From the NCBI GenBank assembly GCA_902597695.1, contig CACJYH010000002.1, positions 1-59,305 of the forward strand: 59,305 bases of DNA, written 5' to 3'. The translations under genes and the position numbers were made by a program. Source of the DNA: an uncultured Pelagibacteraceae bacterium (GTDB lineage Bacteria > Pseudomonadota > Alphaproteobacteria > Pelagibacterales > Pelagibacteraceae). Positions within the stretch are counted from its first letter, which is position 1. The number at the start of each line of letters is the position of its first letter. The notes beneath the pieces are model-generated. The model was not told the DNA's origin. It searched no databases and saw only the letters and a list, made by a program, of their open reading frames with translations. Shown piece by piece: positions 10,551-20,585 of this stretch.

Positions 10551-10993
10551 TGAGACATGGAATGGCAAATAAGAAGTTAAACAGGACTTCCGAACACCGA
10601 AAAGCCCTGCTTAAAAATATGCTTAATTCCTTAATAAAGTATGAGCAAATTAAAACAACTTTACCAAAAGCAAAATTTTTAAAGCCACAAGCTGATAAGA
10701 TAATCACATTAGGTAAAAAAGATAGTTTGCATAATACTAAAATTTTGATTTCTCAATTGCAGGATATTAAGTCAGCCAATAAAGTAAAAAAAACTTTATC
10801 TAAAAGATACGAAAAAAGAGCTGGTGGTTATACAAGAATTATTAAAGCCGGTTTTAGATACGGAGATAATGCGCCTATGGCTATAATTGAATTTGTTGAT
10901 AGAGACGTTCAAGCCAAAAAAGTTGATAAAAAAAAGAAAGATCCAGCAAAAGAAGTTGAAAAAAAAGAAGATAAGAAAGCTGCCACAGCATAA
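10550..10993 (+). CDS. rplQ: 50S ribosomal protein L17
   Basis: 147 residues. Conserved part 1-116 with [21 protein letters not shown] and the ending [16 protein letters not shown]. It is followed by about 25 residues of mixed Lys/Glu/Ala tail, longer than the enterobacterial protein. The family start is at MRHGM; an internal ATG (MANKKLN) is five codons downstream. Last ribosomal gene of the cluster. Confidence 0.97.
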   Translation: MRHGMANKKLNRTSEHRKALLKNMLNSLIKYEQIKTTLPKAKFLKPQADKIITLGKKDSLHNTKILISQLQDIKSANKVKKTLSKRYEKRAGGYTRIIKAGFRYGDNAPMAIIEFVDRDVQAKKVDKKKKDPAKEVEKKEDKKAATA

Positions 10994-11012
10994 ATAAAAG
11001 CCTTAAATATTC

Positions 11013-11924
11013 ATGATTAGAAGTTTTATCGTTGAGTCAACGTGTAATAACATGCGTATTGATAGATGGTTAAGAAATAAATTAGGAAAAGTGCCGCAAA
11101 GTCTTATTGAAAAGAGTTTAAGGTTAGGAAAAATTAAAATAAACAAAAATAAAATAAAAAGCTCTTTTAAGATTAAAACAAATGATAAAATAGAACTCTT
11201 CAATTTTGATTTTAAAGAAAAAATTAAACACAATAAAAAACAATTCAATCCATCCATTGAGGTAATAAAATCTAACGAAGATCTGATCATAGATAACAAT
11301 GAAGATTTTATAGTTTTAAATAAAAGTGCAGGAATATCGGTTCAAGGTGGAACAAAGTCAAAAAAAAATTTAGTAGATATATTTGCAAAAAGTAAAATAT
11401 TTCAAGGAACAAAACCATTCTCTGTTCATAGATTAGACAAAGATACCTCAGGTGTTTTTATTATTGCAAAAAATAGACAAACAGCTCAACTATTGACCTC
11501 TCTATTTAGATTAAGAAAAGTACACAAAACTTATTTGGCAATATGTAACGGAGAAATTGAAAAAGACTCAGGTGAATGGAATGATAATTTGATAAGGTAC
11601 GATAATGGAAAAAAAATTACAGAAAAAGCTAAAACAATTTTTAAAGTGATAGATAAAAATACCAATGCAAGTTTAGTAGAAATGAAACCAATCACAGGAA
11701 GAAAACATCAATTGCGAAAACAATTATTTAACATAGGACATTCAATTTTTGGTGATAAAAAATATAATTCATCTGTTTCTTCGAAGGGTATAAATAAAGA
11801 TTTAATGCTTCATTCCTATCAAATAAGATTTATGATTAATGAAAAAAAATATACTTACAAAGCCTTATTACCAGATTATTTTAATAAATTATTAAAGACT
11901 AAAAGATTAAATTTTTCAAATTAG
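11013..11924 (+). CDS. rluC: RluC-type 23S rRNA pseudouridine synthase
   Basis: 303 residues. An S4 RNA-binding domain (about 10-62) precedes a RluA/C/D catalytic domain (about 90-295). The catalytic Asp is D142 in [11 protein letters not shown]; the KVHKTYLAI and [13 protein letters not shown] motifs also fit. Family members make pseudouridine at 23S positions 955, 2504 and 2580 (RluC) or 1911, 1915 and 1917 (RluD); the arrangement favours RluC but site specificity cannot be read from sequence. It starts 19 bases after rplQ and its last 26 bases overlap lipB convergently. Confidence 0.88.
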   Translation: MIRSFIVESTCNNMRIDRWLRNKLGKVPQSLIEKSLRLGKIKINKNKIKSSFKIKTNDKIELFNFDFKEKIKHNKKQFNPSIEVIKSNEDLIIDNNEDFIVLNKSAGISVQGGTKSKKNLVDIFAKSKIFQGTKPFSVHRLDKDTSGVFIIAKNRQTAQLLTSLFRLRKVHKTYLAICNGEIEKDSGEWNDNLIRYDNGKKITEKAKTIFKVIDKNTNASLVEMKPITGRKHQLRKQLFNIGHSIFGDKKYNSSVSSKGINKDLMLHSYQIRFMINEKKYTYKALLPDYFNKLLKTKRLNFSN

Positions 11925-12528
11925 TTTTAAATATTTCTATTAACTTATTTTTTAATTCATCATAATTTTGATTTTTAATTTGTTCGAGATTAGTGACACC
12001 TTTATCTTTTATCCCACAAGGAATAATCGCATCATATTTTTTTAAATCGTTATTAATATTGATAGAAAAACCATGATAGGCTATCCATTTACTTACTCTA
12101 ACTCCAATTGCAGCAACTTTTTTCATAGTTAAATTATCATTGTACCAAATACCAATATTTTCTTTATCAGCAAATGTTTCAATGTCATAGAGTTTTAGGG
12201 TTTCAATAATTGATTTTTCAATTACTGATATGAATTTTCTAATATCTTTTTTACCTTTTTTTAAATCAATTACAAAATAACAAATGAGTTGACCTGGTCC
12301 ATGATAAGTTATTTTACCACCTCTATTAGTTTTTATAATATTTATAGATTTATCTATTATCTCATTTTCATTAAAGCTTGTTCCCGATGTATAGATATGA
12401 TCGTGTTCTAAAATCCAAATTAAATCATCTACCTTTTTTAGATCGATACTTTTAAGTCTATCTTCCATAAATGATATGGCATCTTCATATTTTACTGGAT
12501 TTTGGGACTTTTTAATTTCTATAGTCAT
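11899..12528 (-). CDS. lipB: Lipoyl(octanoyl) transferase
   Basis: 209 residues. Moves octanoyl from acyl-carrier protein to lipoyl domains of 2-oxoacid dehydrogenases and the glycine cleavage H protein. Motifs: [16 protein letters not shown] (about 69-84), the catalytic Lys near 137 in [11 protein letters not shown], and the catalytic Cys171 in [14 protein letters not shown]. Divergent from mgtE with 60 bases between them; the 3' end overlaps the pseudouridine synthase gene by 26 bases. Confidence 0.95.
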   Translation of the reverse strand: MTIEIKKSQNPVKYEDAISFMEDRLKSIDLKKVDDLIWILEHDHIYTSGTSFNENEIIDKSINIIKTNRGGKITYHGPGQLICYFVIDLKKGKKDIRKFISVIEKSIIETLKLYDIETFADKENIGIWYNDNLTMKKVAAIGVRVSKWIAYHGFSININNDLKKYDAIIPCGIKDKGVTNLEQIKNQNYDELKNKLIEIFKTNLKNLIF

Positions 12529-12588
12529 TTAAAAATTGTATTCTTTTTATTTTGTATTAAAAGATCCGACTAAATAATAGGTGTATTT

Positions 12589-13962
12589 ATGACTTTAATA
12601 AAAAAAATTAAAGATAAAAAAGTCAATTTTGAATTTAATAAGGAATACATAAAAGTTGTAACAGACAAAATTACCTCAAATGATGCATCTTTTATAACTA
12701 GATCTTTTGAGGAAATGCATCCTGCGGATGCTGCTGATATTATTGAACATTTAAGTCAAAATGACAGAGAAAGTTTAATAAAATTAAATAATTTTAAGAT
12801 TGATCCAGAAGTATTTGTTGAATTAAATGAGTCTGTTCAATCAGAAATCATTAAATATCTTTCATCAGATGCAATTGTTAGGATATTAAAAAATTTAGAG
12901 TCTGATGACGCTATAGCCATTTTAGAAAATGTTGATGAAAAAGATAAAAATTCAATATTAAGTTTATTACCCCCGAAAGATCGATTTGCTTTATTAGAAG
13001 GTCTTAGTTATCCAGAGGATAGTGCTGCTAGGATAATGCAAAGAGAGTTCACAGCAATTCCAAGTAATTGGTCGGTAGGACAAACTATTGATTATTTAAG
13101 AGAGAATAAAGACTTACCAGAAGAATTTTTAGAAATTTATATTGTTGATGAAAATTTTAAACCTATTGGTGCAGTACCATCATCAAAAGTATTAAGAACA
13201 CCTAGGGAAACAAAAATGTCTTCAATTATGGACGACTCGATTTTTTTAGTCCCAGTGGATATGGATAGAGAAGAAGTTGGAAACTCTTTTGAAAATTATG
13301 GTTTAAACTCAGCTTGTGTTGTAGATAAAAATAATAAACTTGTAGGAATGATAACATCGGATGATGTATTGACAGTTTTAAAAGAAGAAGCTGAGGAAGA
13401 CGCTTTAAGACTAGCTGGTGTTGGAGACGAAGAAATTACAGATGGTGTTATCACAAAAACTAAAAGACGATTTAACTGGTTACTTTTAAACTTATTCACA
13501 GCATTTCTTGCTACTTATTGTATTAGTTTGTTTGGTGCAACAATTGAACAAATGGTTGTCTTGGCATTTTTAATGCCAATAGTTGCATCAATGGGTGGTA
13601 ATGCAGGTATGCAAACTTTAGCAGTCACTGTTAGAACTTTAGCAACAAACGATTTAACAAAAAATAACTTTAATCAAAATATTATTAAAGAATTTAATAT
13701 TGGTATTCTAAATGGAATAATTTTTGCTGTGATAAGTTCTTTTATCGTCCAAGTCTGGTTTCAAGATTATCAATTATCATTAATAATATCGATCTCAATG
13801 ATTTTGACAATGGTAGTAGCAGGTTTATTTGGAATACTTGTTCCAGTCACGTTAAAAAAAATGAAAATTGATCCAGCAATTGCCTCTAGTGTTTTCGTAA
13901 CAACAATAACTGATGTAATAGGTTTTGTTTCTTTTTTAGGTGTTGGGGCTTATTTTTTATAG
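12589..13962 (+). CDS. mgtE: MgtE-family magnesium transporter
   Basis: 457 residues. N-terminal MgtE superhelical domain (about 25-130; MHPADAADIIEHL, DDAIAILENV), two CBS domains (about 135-260), then a membrane domain of about five segments (about 290-457) with the pore-region sequence MPIVASMGGNAGMQTLAV. In the family the cytoplasmic part senses Mg2+ and gates the channel. A single gene facing away from lipB; its stop lies four bases from the panC stop. Confidence 0.95.
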   Translation: MTLIKKIKDKKVNFEFNKEYIKVVTDKITSNDASFITRSFEEMHPADAADIIEHLSQNDRESLIKLNNFKIDPEVFVELNESVQSEIIKYLSSDAIVRILKNLESDDAIAILENVDEKDKNSILSLLPPKDRFALLEGLSYPEDSAARIMQREFTAIPSNWSVGQTIDYLRENKDLPEEFLEIYIVDENFKPIGAVPSSKVLRTPRETKMSSIMDDSIFLVPVDMDREEVGNSFENYGLNSACVVDKNNKLVGMITSDDVLTVLKEEAEEDALRLAGVGDEEITDGVITKTKRRFNWLLLNLFTAFLATYCISLFGATIEQMVVLAFLMPIVASMGGNAGMQTLAVTVRTLATNDLTKNNFNQNIIKEFNIGILNGIIFAVISSFIVQVWFQDYQLSLIISISMILTMVVAGLFGILVPVTLKKMKIDPAIASSVFVTTITDVIGFVSFLGVGAYFL

Positions 13963-13966
13963 TATT

Positions 13967-14776
13967 TTAAAAATTATCAATCAACCTTACTTTATTGATA
14001 TAAAAAGATACGAAAATTTTTGAATTTTTTAATTTATTTGAAATTTTTAAATTTTTAATATTTCTTAATTCGAGATATTCAATTTTAACATTTTGTAATT
14101 TATTTATTTCATTCCCGGTTTTATTGAGTGCTTTTTTAATATTTGATCGCATATTTAATTTTCTTTTAAGTTTCATAATATTGGTAATTAATTTTGCAGC
14201 CAAATTTTTTTCACGTTTTTGCAATAATGAATTTCTGGAAGATAATGCTAAATTGTTCCTTTCTCTAATTGTTCTACATTCTATAATTCTTGAAGATTGT
14301 TTTTTTAAATATTTTTTTAAAAGATATAATTGTTGAAAATCTTTCTCTCCCATAAAAATTTTTTGAGGATTGATGTTTTCAATTAGGCGTTCCATTACAT
14401 CAATTACACCCTCGAAATGTCCTTTTCTGTACTTAGCACATAATATCTTGTCTTTTTTTGCAATTATAATCTTAGAGGATCTCTTTACTCTATAAATATC
14501 CTTAACACTTGGTAAATATACATAATTAACTTTAAGTCTTTTTAAAATCGATAAATCCTTCTTCCTATTTCTTGGATATTTCTTAAAATCATTTTTATTA
14601 TTAAATTGTTTTGGATTTACAAATATACTTACAATAGTTTTATTACATTTTTTTTTGGATTGTTTAATTAACGATATATGGCCTTTGTGAAGACTTCCCA
14701 TGGTAGGTACAAAACCTAGATTAGACACATTTTTTAATGCCTCATTTAAATCATTATTATTTAATAAAATTTTCAT
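13967..14776 (-). CDS. panC: Pantothenate synthetase
   Basis: 269 residues from the ATG at 14776. A longer reading to 14941 exists but its first 55 residues are antisense to galU. Joins pantoate and beta-alanine using ATP. The nucleotide-binding VPTMGSLHKGHISLI (HxGH type) lies near residue 20; EKDFQQLYLLKKY and LALSSRNSLL are also family motifs. Convergent with mgtE, divergent from galU with only 34 bases between start codons. No panB is visible in the window. Confidence 0.95.
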   Translation of the reverse strand: MKILLNNNDLNEALKNVSNLGFVPTMGSLHKGHISLIKQSKKKCNKTIVSIFVNPKQFNNKNDFKKYPRNRKKDLSILKRLKVNYVYLPSVKDIYRVKRSSKIIIAKKDKILCAKYRKGHFEGVIDVMERLIENINPQKIFMGEKDFQQLYLLKKYLKKQSSRIIECRTIRERNNLALSSRNSLLQKREKNLAAKLITNIMKLKRKLNMRSNIKKALNKTGNEINKLQNVKIEYLELRNIKNLKISNKLKNSKIFVSFYINKVRLIDNF

Positions 14777-14810
14777 TTGTATAAAACTTTTTAATAAGTA
14801 AAACATTTGA

Positions 14811-15626
14811 ATGATTAAACAAGCAATTATTCCTTTAGCTGGTTTGGGTACACGTTTACTTCCATTAACCAGTGTATTTCCAAAAGAACTTTTACCTATT
14901 AATGGTAAACCAGGAATTGAATACATTCTAGACGAATGCATTGATGCAGGTATTAAAGAGGTTATTTTTATAATTTCAAAAAAGAAGAAAATGATAAAGA
15001 CTTATTTTTATAATGATAATTTTTATAAAAAGATTATTAAAAAAAAGAAAGATAAAAGAATTAAAGATGAATACAAAAAAATTTTAAAATATAAAAAAAT
15101 GATAAAATTTGTTTATCAAAATAAACCACTTGGCACTGGTGATGCCGTTATAAAAACAAAAAAATTCATAAAAGATGATTTTTTTTTAATGTTGTTACCA
15201 GATGATCTTATTATTAAAAAAAATTGTTCTAAATCAATGATAAAGATTCATAAAAAATACAACGCATCTGTTATGGCTAGTATGAATGTTAAAAAAAATA
15301 ATGTTTCGAGATGGGGAATTTATAAGTTAAAAACTAAAATAAATAAGAATAATTATTTGATCTCAGATGTTATTGAAAAACCTTCTGTTAAAAAAGCACC
15401 ATCAAATAAAGCAGTGATTGGAAGATATATTTTACCTAGAGAAATTTTTTCAAAATTACTTAAACAAAAACCAGGTAAAGGAGGAGAAATACATATTACA
15501 GACGCTATTCAAACATTAATTCAAAATAATAAAAAATTCATTGCTCATAATTTTTCTGGAAAATATCTTGATTGTGGAAGCATGAGTGGTTACATCAAAT
15601 CAACTTTAGAGATAGCTAAATCATGA
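14811..15626 (+). CDS. galU: UTP-glucose-1-phosphate uridylyltransferase
   Basis: 271 residues. Makes UDP-glucose. The nucleotide-binding start PLAGLGTRLLPLT and the FPKELLPI element are typical, as are GTGDAVI and VGRYILP-like VIGRYILPREIF. The end overlaps ugd by four bases, so the pair makes UDP-glucuronate for surface polysaccharide or glycolipid. Confidence 0.95.
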   Translation: MIKQAIIPLAGLGTRLLPLTSVFPKELLPINGKPGIEYILDECIDAGIKEVIFIISKKKKMIKTYFYNDNFYKKIIKKKKDKRIKDEYKKILKYKKMIKFVYQNKPLGTGDAVIKTKKFIKDDFFLMLLPDDLIIKKNCSKSMIKIHKKYNASVMASMNVKKNNVSRWGIYKLKTKINKNNYLISDVIEKPSVKKAPSNKAVIGRYILPREIFSKLLKQKPGKGGEIHITDAIQTLIQNNKKFIAHNFSGKYLDCGSMSGYIKSTLEIAKS

Positions 15627-16921
15627 AATTATGTATGATTGGCACTGGTTATGTAGGTTTAGTAAGCGGAGTATGTTTTGCTGATTTAGGAAATGATGTA
15701 ATTTGTGTAGATAATAATGTTGACAAAATAAATTTACTAAAAAAAGGAAAGATTCCAATTTATGAACCTGGTTTATCAGAATTAGTAATAAAGAATTTTA
15801 AGAATAAAAAATTAAATTTTTCTACTGATTTAAAAAAATCAATTAAAGACTCAGACATAATTTTTATTTGTGTTGGTACACCAACAAAAAAAGGCGGTAG
15901 TTCAGCAGATTTAAGTCAAATTTACAAAGTTTCTAAAGAAATAAGTTCTTCAATTAATAAATTTAAGATTATCATAACAAAATCAACAGTCCCCGTGACG
16001 ACAGGAGATGAAATTGAAAAAATATTATCTAAAAAAAATAGTAAAAAGAAATTTTCTGTTGTTTCAAATCCTGAATTTCTAAGAGAAGGAGAAGCAATAA
16101 GAGATTTTGTTTATCCTGATCGTGTCGTTATCGGAACAAATGACAAAAAAGCAGGTAGAATTTTAAAAAATCTTTATAGCCCACTTATTTCTAAGGGTGC
16201 TTCTTATTTGCAAACTTCTAGAAGAGCCGCAGAATTGATTAAATATGCCTCTAATGCTTTTTTGGCAACAAAGATTACTTTTATAAATGAAATAGCTAAT
16301 TTATGTGAAAAAACTAACATTAATGTTGAGGATATATCAATAGGTATGGGATTGGATAAAAGAATAGGCAGTCGATTTCTTAGAGCAGGACCTGCTTATG
16401 GTGGATCTTGTTTTCCTAAAGATACAAAAGCCATTATTACAACAGCAGATAAATTTAAAACAAATTTATCAGTGGTTAAATCAGTAATTAAATCAAATGA
16501 AAATAGATCTAAAATTTTATTAGATAGAATTAATAGAATCTTAAATAGGAAAATTAAAAATAAGATAATTACTTTTTTAGGTGTTACATTTAAAGCTAAT
16601 ACAGATGATATGAGAGATTCCTCAAGTTTAAAAATGATACCATGGTTATCAAAAAAAGGAGCGACTATAAAATATTTTGATCCAACTGGTTATAAAACTG
16701 AATTTATGAAGTTTAAAAATGTAATTAATAAGGCTTCAATAAAAGATGCTGTTCATGGTGCTGATCTTGTTATTATTCATACTGAATGGAATGATTTTAA
16801 GTCAATTAATTTTAAAAGTTTAGTTAAAGGTAAGAAGTTCATGATTTTTGATATGAGAAATATATATTCTTCATCAAAGATTAAAGACCAGGGTTTCAAA
16901 TATTTTAGTGTTGGAAAGTAA
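15623..16921 (+). CDS. ugd: UDP-glucose 6-dehydrogenase
   Basis: 432 residues. Oxidises UDP-glucose to UDP-glucuronate with two NAD+. Rossmann motif MIGTGYVGLVSG at the N-terminus; catalytic Cys263 in GPAYGGSCFPKDTKA; C-terminal UDP-binding domain with FLGVTFKANTDDMRDSSSL. It overlaps galU by four bases, matching a two-step pathway, and ends four bases before the stop of the convergent ridA-like gene. Confidence 0.96.
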   Translation: MKLCMIGTGYVGLVSGVCFADLGNDVICVDNNVDKINLLKKGKIPIYEPGLSELVIKNFKNKKLNFSTDLKKSIKDSDIIFICVGTPTKKGGSSADLSQIYKVSKEISSSINKFKIIITKSTVPVTTGDEIEKILSKKNSKKKFSVVSNPEFLREGEAIRDFVYPDRVVIGTNDKKAGRILKNLYSPLISKGASYLQTSRRAAELIKYASNAFLATKITFINEIANLCEKTNINVEDISIGMGLDKRIGSRFLRAGPAYGGSCFPKDTKAIITTADKFKTNLSVVKSVIKSNENRSKILLDRINRILNRKIKNKIITFLGVTFKANTDDMRDSSSLKMIPWLSKKGATIKYFDPTGYKTEFMKFKNVINKASIKDAVHGADLVIIHTEWNDFKSINFKSLVKGKKFMIFDMRNIYSSSKIKDQGFKYFSVGK

Positions 16922-16925
16922 AAAT

Positions 16926-17387
16926 CTAATTTAACTCAAATATCGCATCCACTTCAACCGAAACACCTAATGGTAAACTATTTGTGCTTACTGCAGCCCT
17001 AGTATGCATACCGACTTCTCCAAAAATTGAAGCAATCAAATCAGATGCGCCATTTATTACTTTAGGCTGATCAATAAAGTCATCTGTTGAGTTTACAAAT
17101 CCTGTTAGTTTCACACATGATTTAATTTTTGATAAATCATTGTCGCAAGCTTTTTTAACTTGGGCAATAATACTTAATGCACATCTCTTAGCAGCATTGT
17201 AACCAGCCGTGATATCCAATTCTTTACCAACTTTTCCTTTGATTAATTCACCATTATCATCAATAGAAATTTGACCTGATATGAATAACATTTTTCCTGT
17301 GATTTTTGTTGCAACATAATTACCAACTGGTGCTTTTGCTTCAGGGAGCTTTATATTAAGTTCTATAATTTTATCTTCAAAACTCAT
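16926..17387 (-). CDS. RidA/YjgF family protein
   Basis: 153 residues, the longer branch of the family (usual RidA is about 128). RidA proteins hydrolyse reactive enamine/imine intermediates from PLP enzymes; other branches have unknown substrates. The ISGQIS block, the Arg in GMHTRAAVSTNSLPLG and the final VEVDAIFEL fit the fold. The start overlaps the topA stop by four bases (ATGA), so it is translationally linked to topA; the reason is not evident. Confidence 0.85.
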   Translation of the reverse strand: MSFEDKIIELNIKLPEAKAPVGNYVATKITGKMLFISGQISIDDNGELIKGKVGKELDITAGYNAAKRCALSIIAQVKKACDNDLSKIKSCVKLTGFVNSTDDFIDQPKVINGASDLIASIFGEVGMHTRAAVSTNSLPLGVSVEVDAIFELN

Positions 17388-19969
17388 TTTGTTTTTTTTC
17401 TTTTTGATTTTTTTGTTTTATCGTATTCTCTTCTTTTCTCAATTAATATTAAAGCTTCTTCCATCGTTAATTCAGTGGGGTCTTTTTCCTCAGGAATAGT
17501 TGCATTGAGTGATTTATATTTTATATAAGGTCCATACTGACCCTTCATGACTCTAACAGGTTTTTTATCCTCAGGATGTTCTCCCAAATGTTTTATCATA
17601 GAAGAGGACATTCGACCAGGTTTAGCCTCAGCTATTAATGTAATTGCTCTATTTAAACCTATGGAAAATATTTCCTCTACATTTTCTATTCTTGCTGATT
17701 TATTTTCACATTTTAAGTAAGGACCAAATCTCCCAACGTTTAATGTAATATCTTTTTGATTATCTGGATTTATTCCCAAAGATTTAGGTAGTGAACATAA
17801 AAATTGAGCCTTTTCCAAATTAATACTCTCTAATTCTAATCCTTTTGGTATTGAAACATTTTTTAAAAGTTCATTTACATCTGAATTTAATTTTTTAGTT
17901 TTTTTCGTTTTCTTACTAATCTTTTTAACTTCTATATCAGAAGAGATTTTCTCGTATTGAAGGTAGGGGCCAAATCTACCATTTTTCAAATATATATCAT
18001 TTCCATTTTCATGTTTTCCAATAAATTTTGGTTCAGCTAATTGTGCTTGAGCAGCAGCTTTTGCTTTAGATAAGGGTCGTGTAAATTTACATTCTGGATA
18101 ATTTGAACACCCTATAAAAGCGCCACCTCTGAAACTATTCTTTAAACTAAGTGTTCCAGAACTACATAATTGACATTGTCTTACTATATTACCCTCATTA
18201 TCCTTATCAAAAATTAATTCACCTAGACTATCATTGAGTAAATCCAACACCTCTCTGGTTCTTTTTTCTTTCACTTCCGAAACATTATTATTGAAGTCTT
18301 TCCAAAAAAGTTCTAAAACTTTAATCCAACTTTCTTTGCCAGTAGTAATCTCATCAAGTTGATCTTCTAATCCTGCTGTAAAGTTGTAATCTACATATTT
18401 TGAGAATAATTTTTCTAAAAAGGCTGAAATTAATTTACCTCTATCTGTAGGAAAAAATCTTTTATTCAATATCTCTGCATAACCTCGATTGGCAATAGTA
18501 GAAATAATACTTGCATACGTAGAAGGCCTCCCGATACCAAGCTCTTCAAGTTTTTTAACTAAACTAGCTTCTGAATATCTTGGTGGTGGTTGTGTATAAT
18601 GCTGTTCATCTATTAGAGCCTCAATATTAATAGGACCTTTAGATACAGCAGGTAAAATATTTTCATCATCATCTTTGGTTTGATTATTATAAATCTTTAA
18701 AAAACCATCAAATTTTAAAACTGATCCACTGGCTTTACAAATTGTATCATTATTATCTGACGTTATGGTGATAGTATTTCTATCAAATTTAGCTGACTCC
18801 ATCTGAGAAGATAAAGCTCTACTCCAGATAAGATCATAAAGTTTATTTTGATCTGTACTTAGATATTTCTTAACACTTTCAGGAGTTCTAATAATATCAG
18901 TAGGTCGGATTGCTTCGTGAGCTTCTTGCGCATTTTTAGCTTTTTTACCTGAATAATTCAGAACATCTTTAGGCAAGTATTCATTTCCAATTTCTTTTTG
19001 AATATAGTTTCTGAAACTTGAAACAGCATCTTTAGATAAATTAGTTCCATCAGTTCTCATATAAGTAATTAAGCCAATTGTTTCACCCTCCATCTCTATA
19101 CCTTGATAAAGTTTTTGGGCAATTTGCATTGTTCTAGATGCACCAAAACCTAGTCGACTCGATGCGGTTTGTTGAAGAGTTGAAGTCGTAAATGGTCCAG
19201 AGGGATTACGATTTACTATTTTGCTAGAAATATCAGTTATACTAAATTTTTTTTTATTAATACTTGATATGGCTTTATTTATCTCTTCTTTATTTTTAAA
19301 TGAAAATTTTTCAATTTTATTGTTGTCAAGTTGACTAATACTAGTAGTGAAATTTTGATTTGCAGTATCAGCAAATTTAATACTTAAAGTCCAAAATTCC
19401 TCAGGTTTAAAAGACTCAATTGCATGTTCTCTCTCAGTAATTAATTTTAAAGCAACAGATTGAACTCTTCCTGCAGATTTTGAACCTGGAAGTTTCGTCC
19501 ACAGGATCGGGGATATATTAAAACCAACTAAGTAGTCCAAGGCTCTTCTAGCCATATACGCATCGACTAGTAATGGCTCAATTTGCCTAGGATTTTCAAT
19601 TCCTTGAATAACAGCTTTTTTGGTTATTTCATTAAATACAACTCGTTCAATTTCTTTATCTTTTAAAAGTTTTTTTTCACTCAAATATTCTTTGACATGC
19701 CAAGCAATTGCCTCACCTTCACGATCAGGGTCAGTTGCTAATATAATTTTAGATGAGTCTTTCGCTGCATCAGTTATTTCTTTTAAATATTTTTTTGAAA
19801 AACTATCAACTTCCCATTCCATCTTAAAATCTTGATCTGGATTAACTGAACCATTTTTTGACGGCAAGTCTCTTATATGACCATAACTTGCTAAAACTTT
19901 ATAATTATCACCTAAGTATTTATTAATAGTTTTTGCTTTAGCAGGACTTTCTACAATGACCAAATTCAT
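17384..19969 (-). CDS. topA: DNA topoisomerase I
   Basis: 861 residues. Relaxes negative supercoils by single-strand passage. TOPRIM domain at the N-terminus (VIVESPAKAKTI; acidic triad ATDPDREGE, D80/D82/E84), catalytic Tyr303 in LITYMRTDGTNLS, one four-cysteine zinc motif (CQLC ... GCSNYPEC, about 625-655), then three C-terminal repeats marked GRFGPYLQY, GRFGPYLKC and GQYGPYIKY, a plan typical of alphaproteobacteria. Upstream on this strand is plsY, separated by 36 bases; dprA, often found between them in relatives, is absent. Confidence 0.98.
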   Translation of the reverse strand: MNLVIVESPAKAKTINKYLGDNYKVLASYGHIRDLPSKNGSVNPDQDFKMEWEVDSFSKKYLKEITDAAKDSSKIILATDPDREGEAIAWHVKEYLSEKKLLKDKEIERVVFNEITKKAVIQGIENPRQIEPLLVDAYMARRALDYLVGFNISPILWTKLPGSKSAGRVQSVALKLITEREHAIESFKPEEFWTLSIKFADTANQNFTTSISQLDNNKIEKFSFKNKEEINKAISSINKKKFSITDISSKIVNRNPSGPFTTSTLQQTASSRLGFGASRTMQIAQKLYQGIEMEGETIGLITYMRTDGTNLSKDAVSSFRNYIQKEIGNEYLPKDVLNYSGKKAKNAQEAHEAIRPTDIIRTPESVKKYLSTDQNKLYDLIWSRALSSQMESAKFDRNTITITSDNNDTICKASGSVLKFDGFLKIYNNQTKDDDENILPAVSKGPINIEALIDEQHYTQPPPRYSEASLVKKLEELGIGRPSTYASIISTIANRGYAEILNKRFFPTDRGKLISAFLEKLFSKYVDYNFTAGLEDQLDEITTGKESWIKVLELFWKDFNNNVSEVKEKRTREVLDLLNDSLGELIFDKDNEGNIVRQCQLCSSGTLSLKNSFRGGAFIGCSNYPECKFTRPLSKAKAAAQAQLAEPKFIGKHENGNDIYLKNGRFGPYLQYEKISSDIEVKKISKKTKKTKKLNSDVNELLKNVSIPKGLELESINLEKAQFLCSLPKSLGINPDNQKDITLNVGRFGPYLKCENKSARIENVEEIFSIGLNRAITLIAEAKPGRMSSSMIKHLGEHPEDKKPVRVMKGQYGPYIKYKSLNATIPEEKDPTELTMEEALILIEKRREYDKTKKSKRKKTK

Positions 19970-20005
19970 AAACTACAAACTACCCAAAAGCTTTAGATAG
20001 TCAAT

Positions 20006-20584
20006 TTAATAAATTTTTGTCTTAGTTTCTTCTTTATTTATCAATCTTTTAATATTTTCTCTGTGAGTAAAAAAAATCAAGATAAACATGATCGTAAAAA
20101 AAATTGCTTGATTAAGCTGAGTGGAAATTATTAGGTAGATTGGAATAGATAATGAAGCTACTAAAGATGATAGTGATGAAAATTTTGAAATAAAAAAAGT
20201 TATAAACCAACATACAGAAAATATAATTCCAAAATATAAATTTATAGCAAATAAAATACCAACATAGGTAGCAACACCTTTGCCACCTTTAAACTTAAGC
20301 CAAATTGGAAACACATGACCTAAAAAGGCACATAAAGATGCAATATATAAAAAATCTTGGTAGAAAATTTTTACATAAACAACTGGAATAATTGCTTTTA
20401 AAATATCTAATGCTAACGTGAAATAACCAATACTTTTGTTACCCGTTCTCAAAGCATTGGTAGCTCCAATATTACCAGATCCAATTTCTCTTATATCTTT
20501 TTTTAAAAATATCTTTGTAAGTATATATCCAAAAGGTATTGAGCCCATGAGGTAGGAAATTATACCTATCAAAAAAATATCCAT
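20006..20584 (-). CDS. plsY: Acyl-phosphate glycerol-3-phosphate acyltransferase
   Basis: 192 residues with about five membrane segments. Transfers the acyl group from acyl-phosphate (made by PlsX, also in this window at 58071) to glycerol-3-phosphate, the first step of phospholipid synthesis. Conserved loops GSGNIGATNALR (about 37-48) and LKFKGGKGVAT (about 98-108) are intact. One base separates it from the dihydroorotase-like gene upstream. Confidence 0.95.
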   Translation of the reverse strand: MDIFLIGIISYLMGSIPFGYILTKIFLKKDIREIGSGNIGATNALRTGNKSIGYFTLALDILKAIIPVVYVKIFYQDFLYIASLCAFLGHVFPIWLKFKGGKGVATYVGILFAINLYFGIIFSVCWFITFFISKFSSLSSLVASLSIPIYLIISTQLNQAIFFTIMFILIFFTHRENIKRLINKEETKTKIY

Positions 20585-20585
20585 A

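Noticed and set aside
14777..14941. N-terminal extension of panC
   Set aside because: These 55 residues are antisense to galU, are not in the family and precede the conserved start at 14776.
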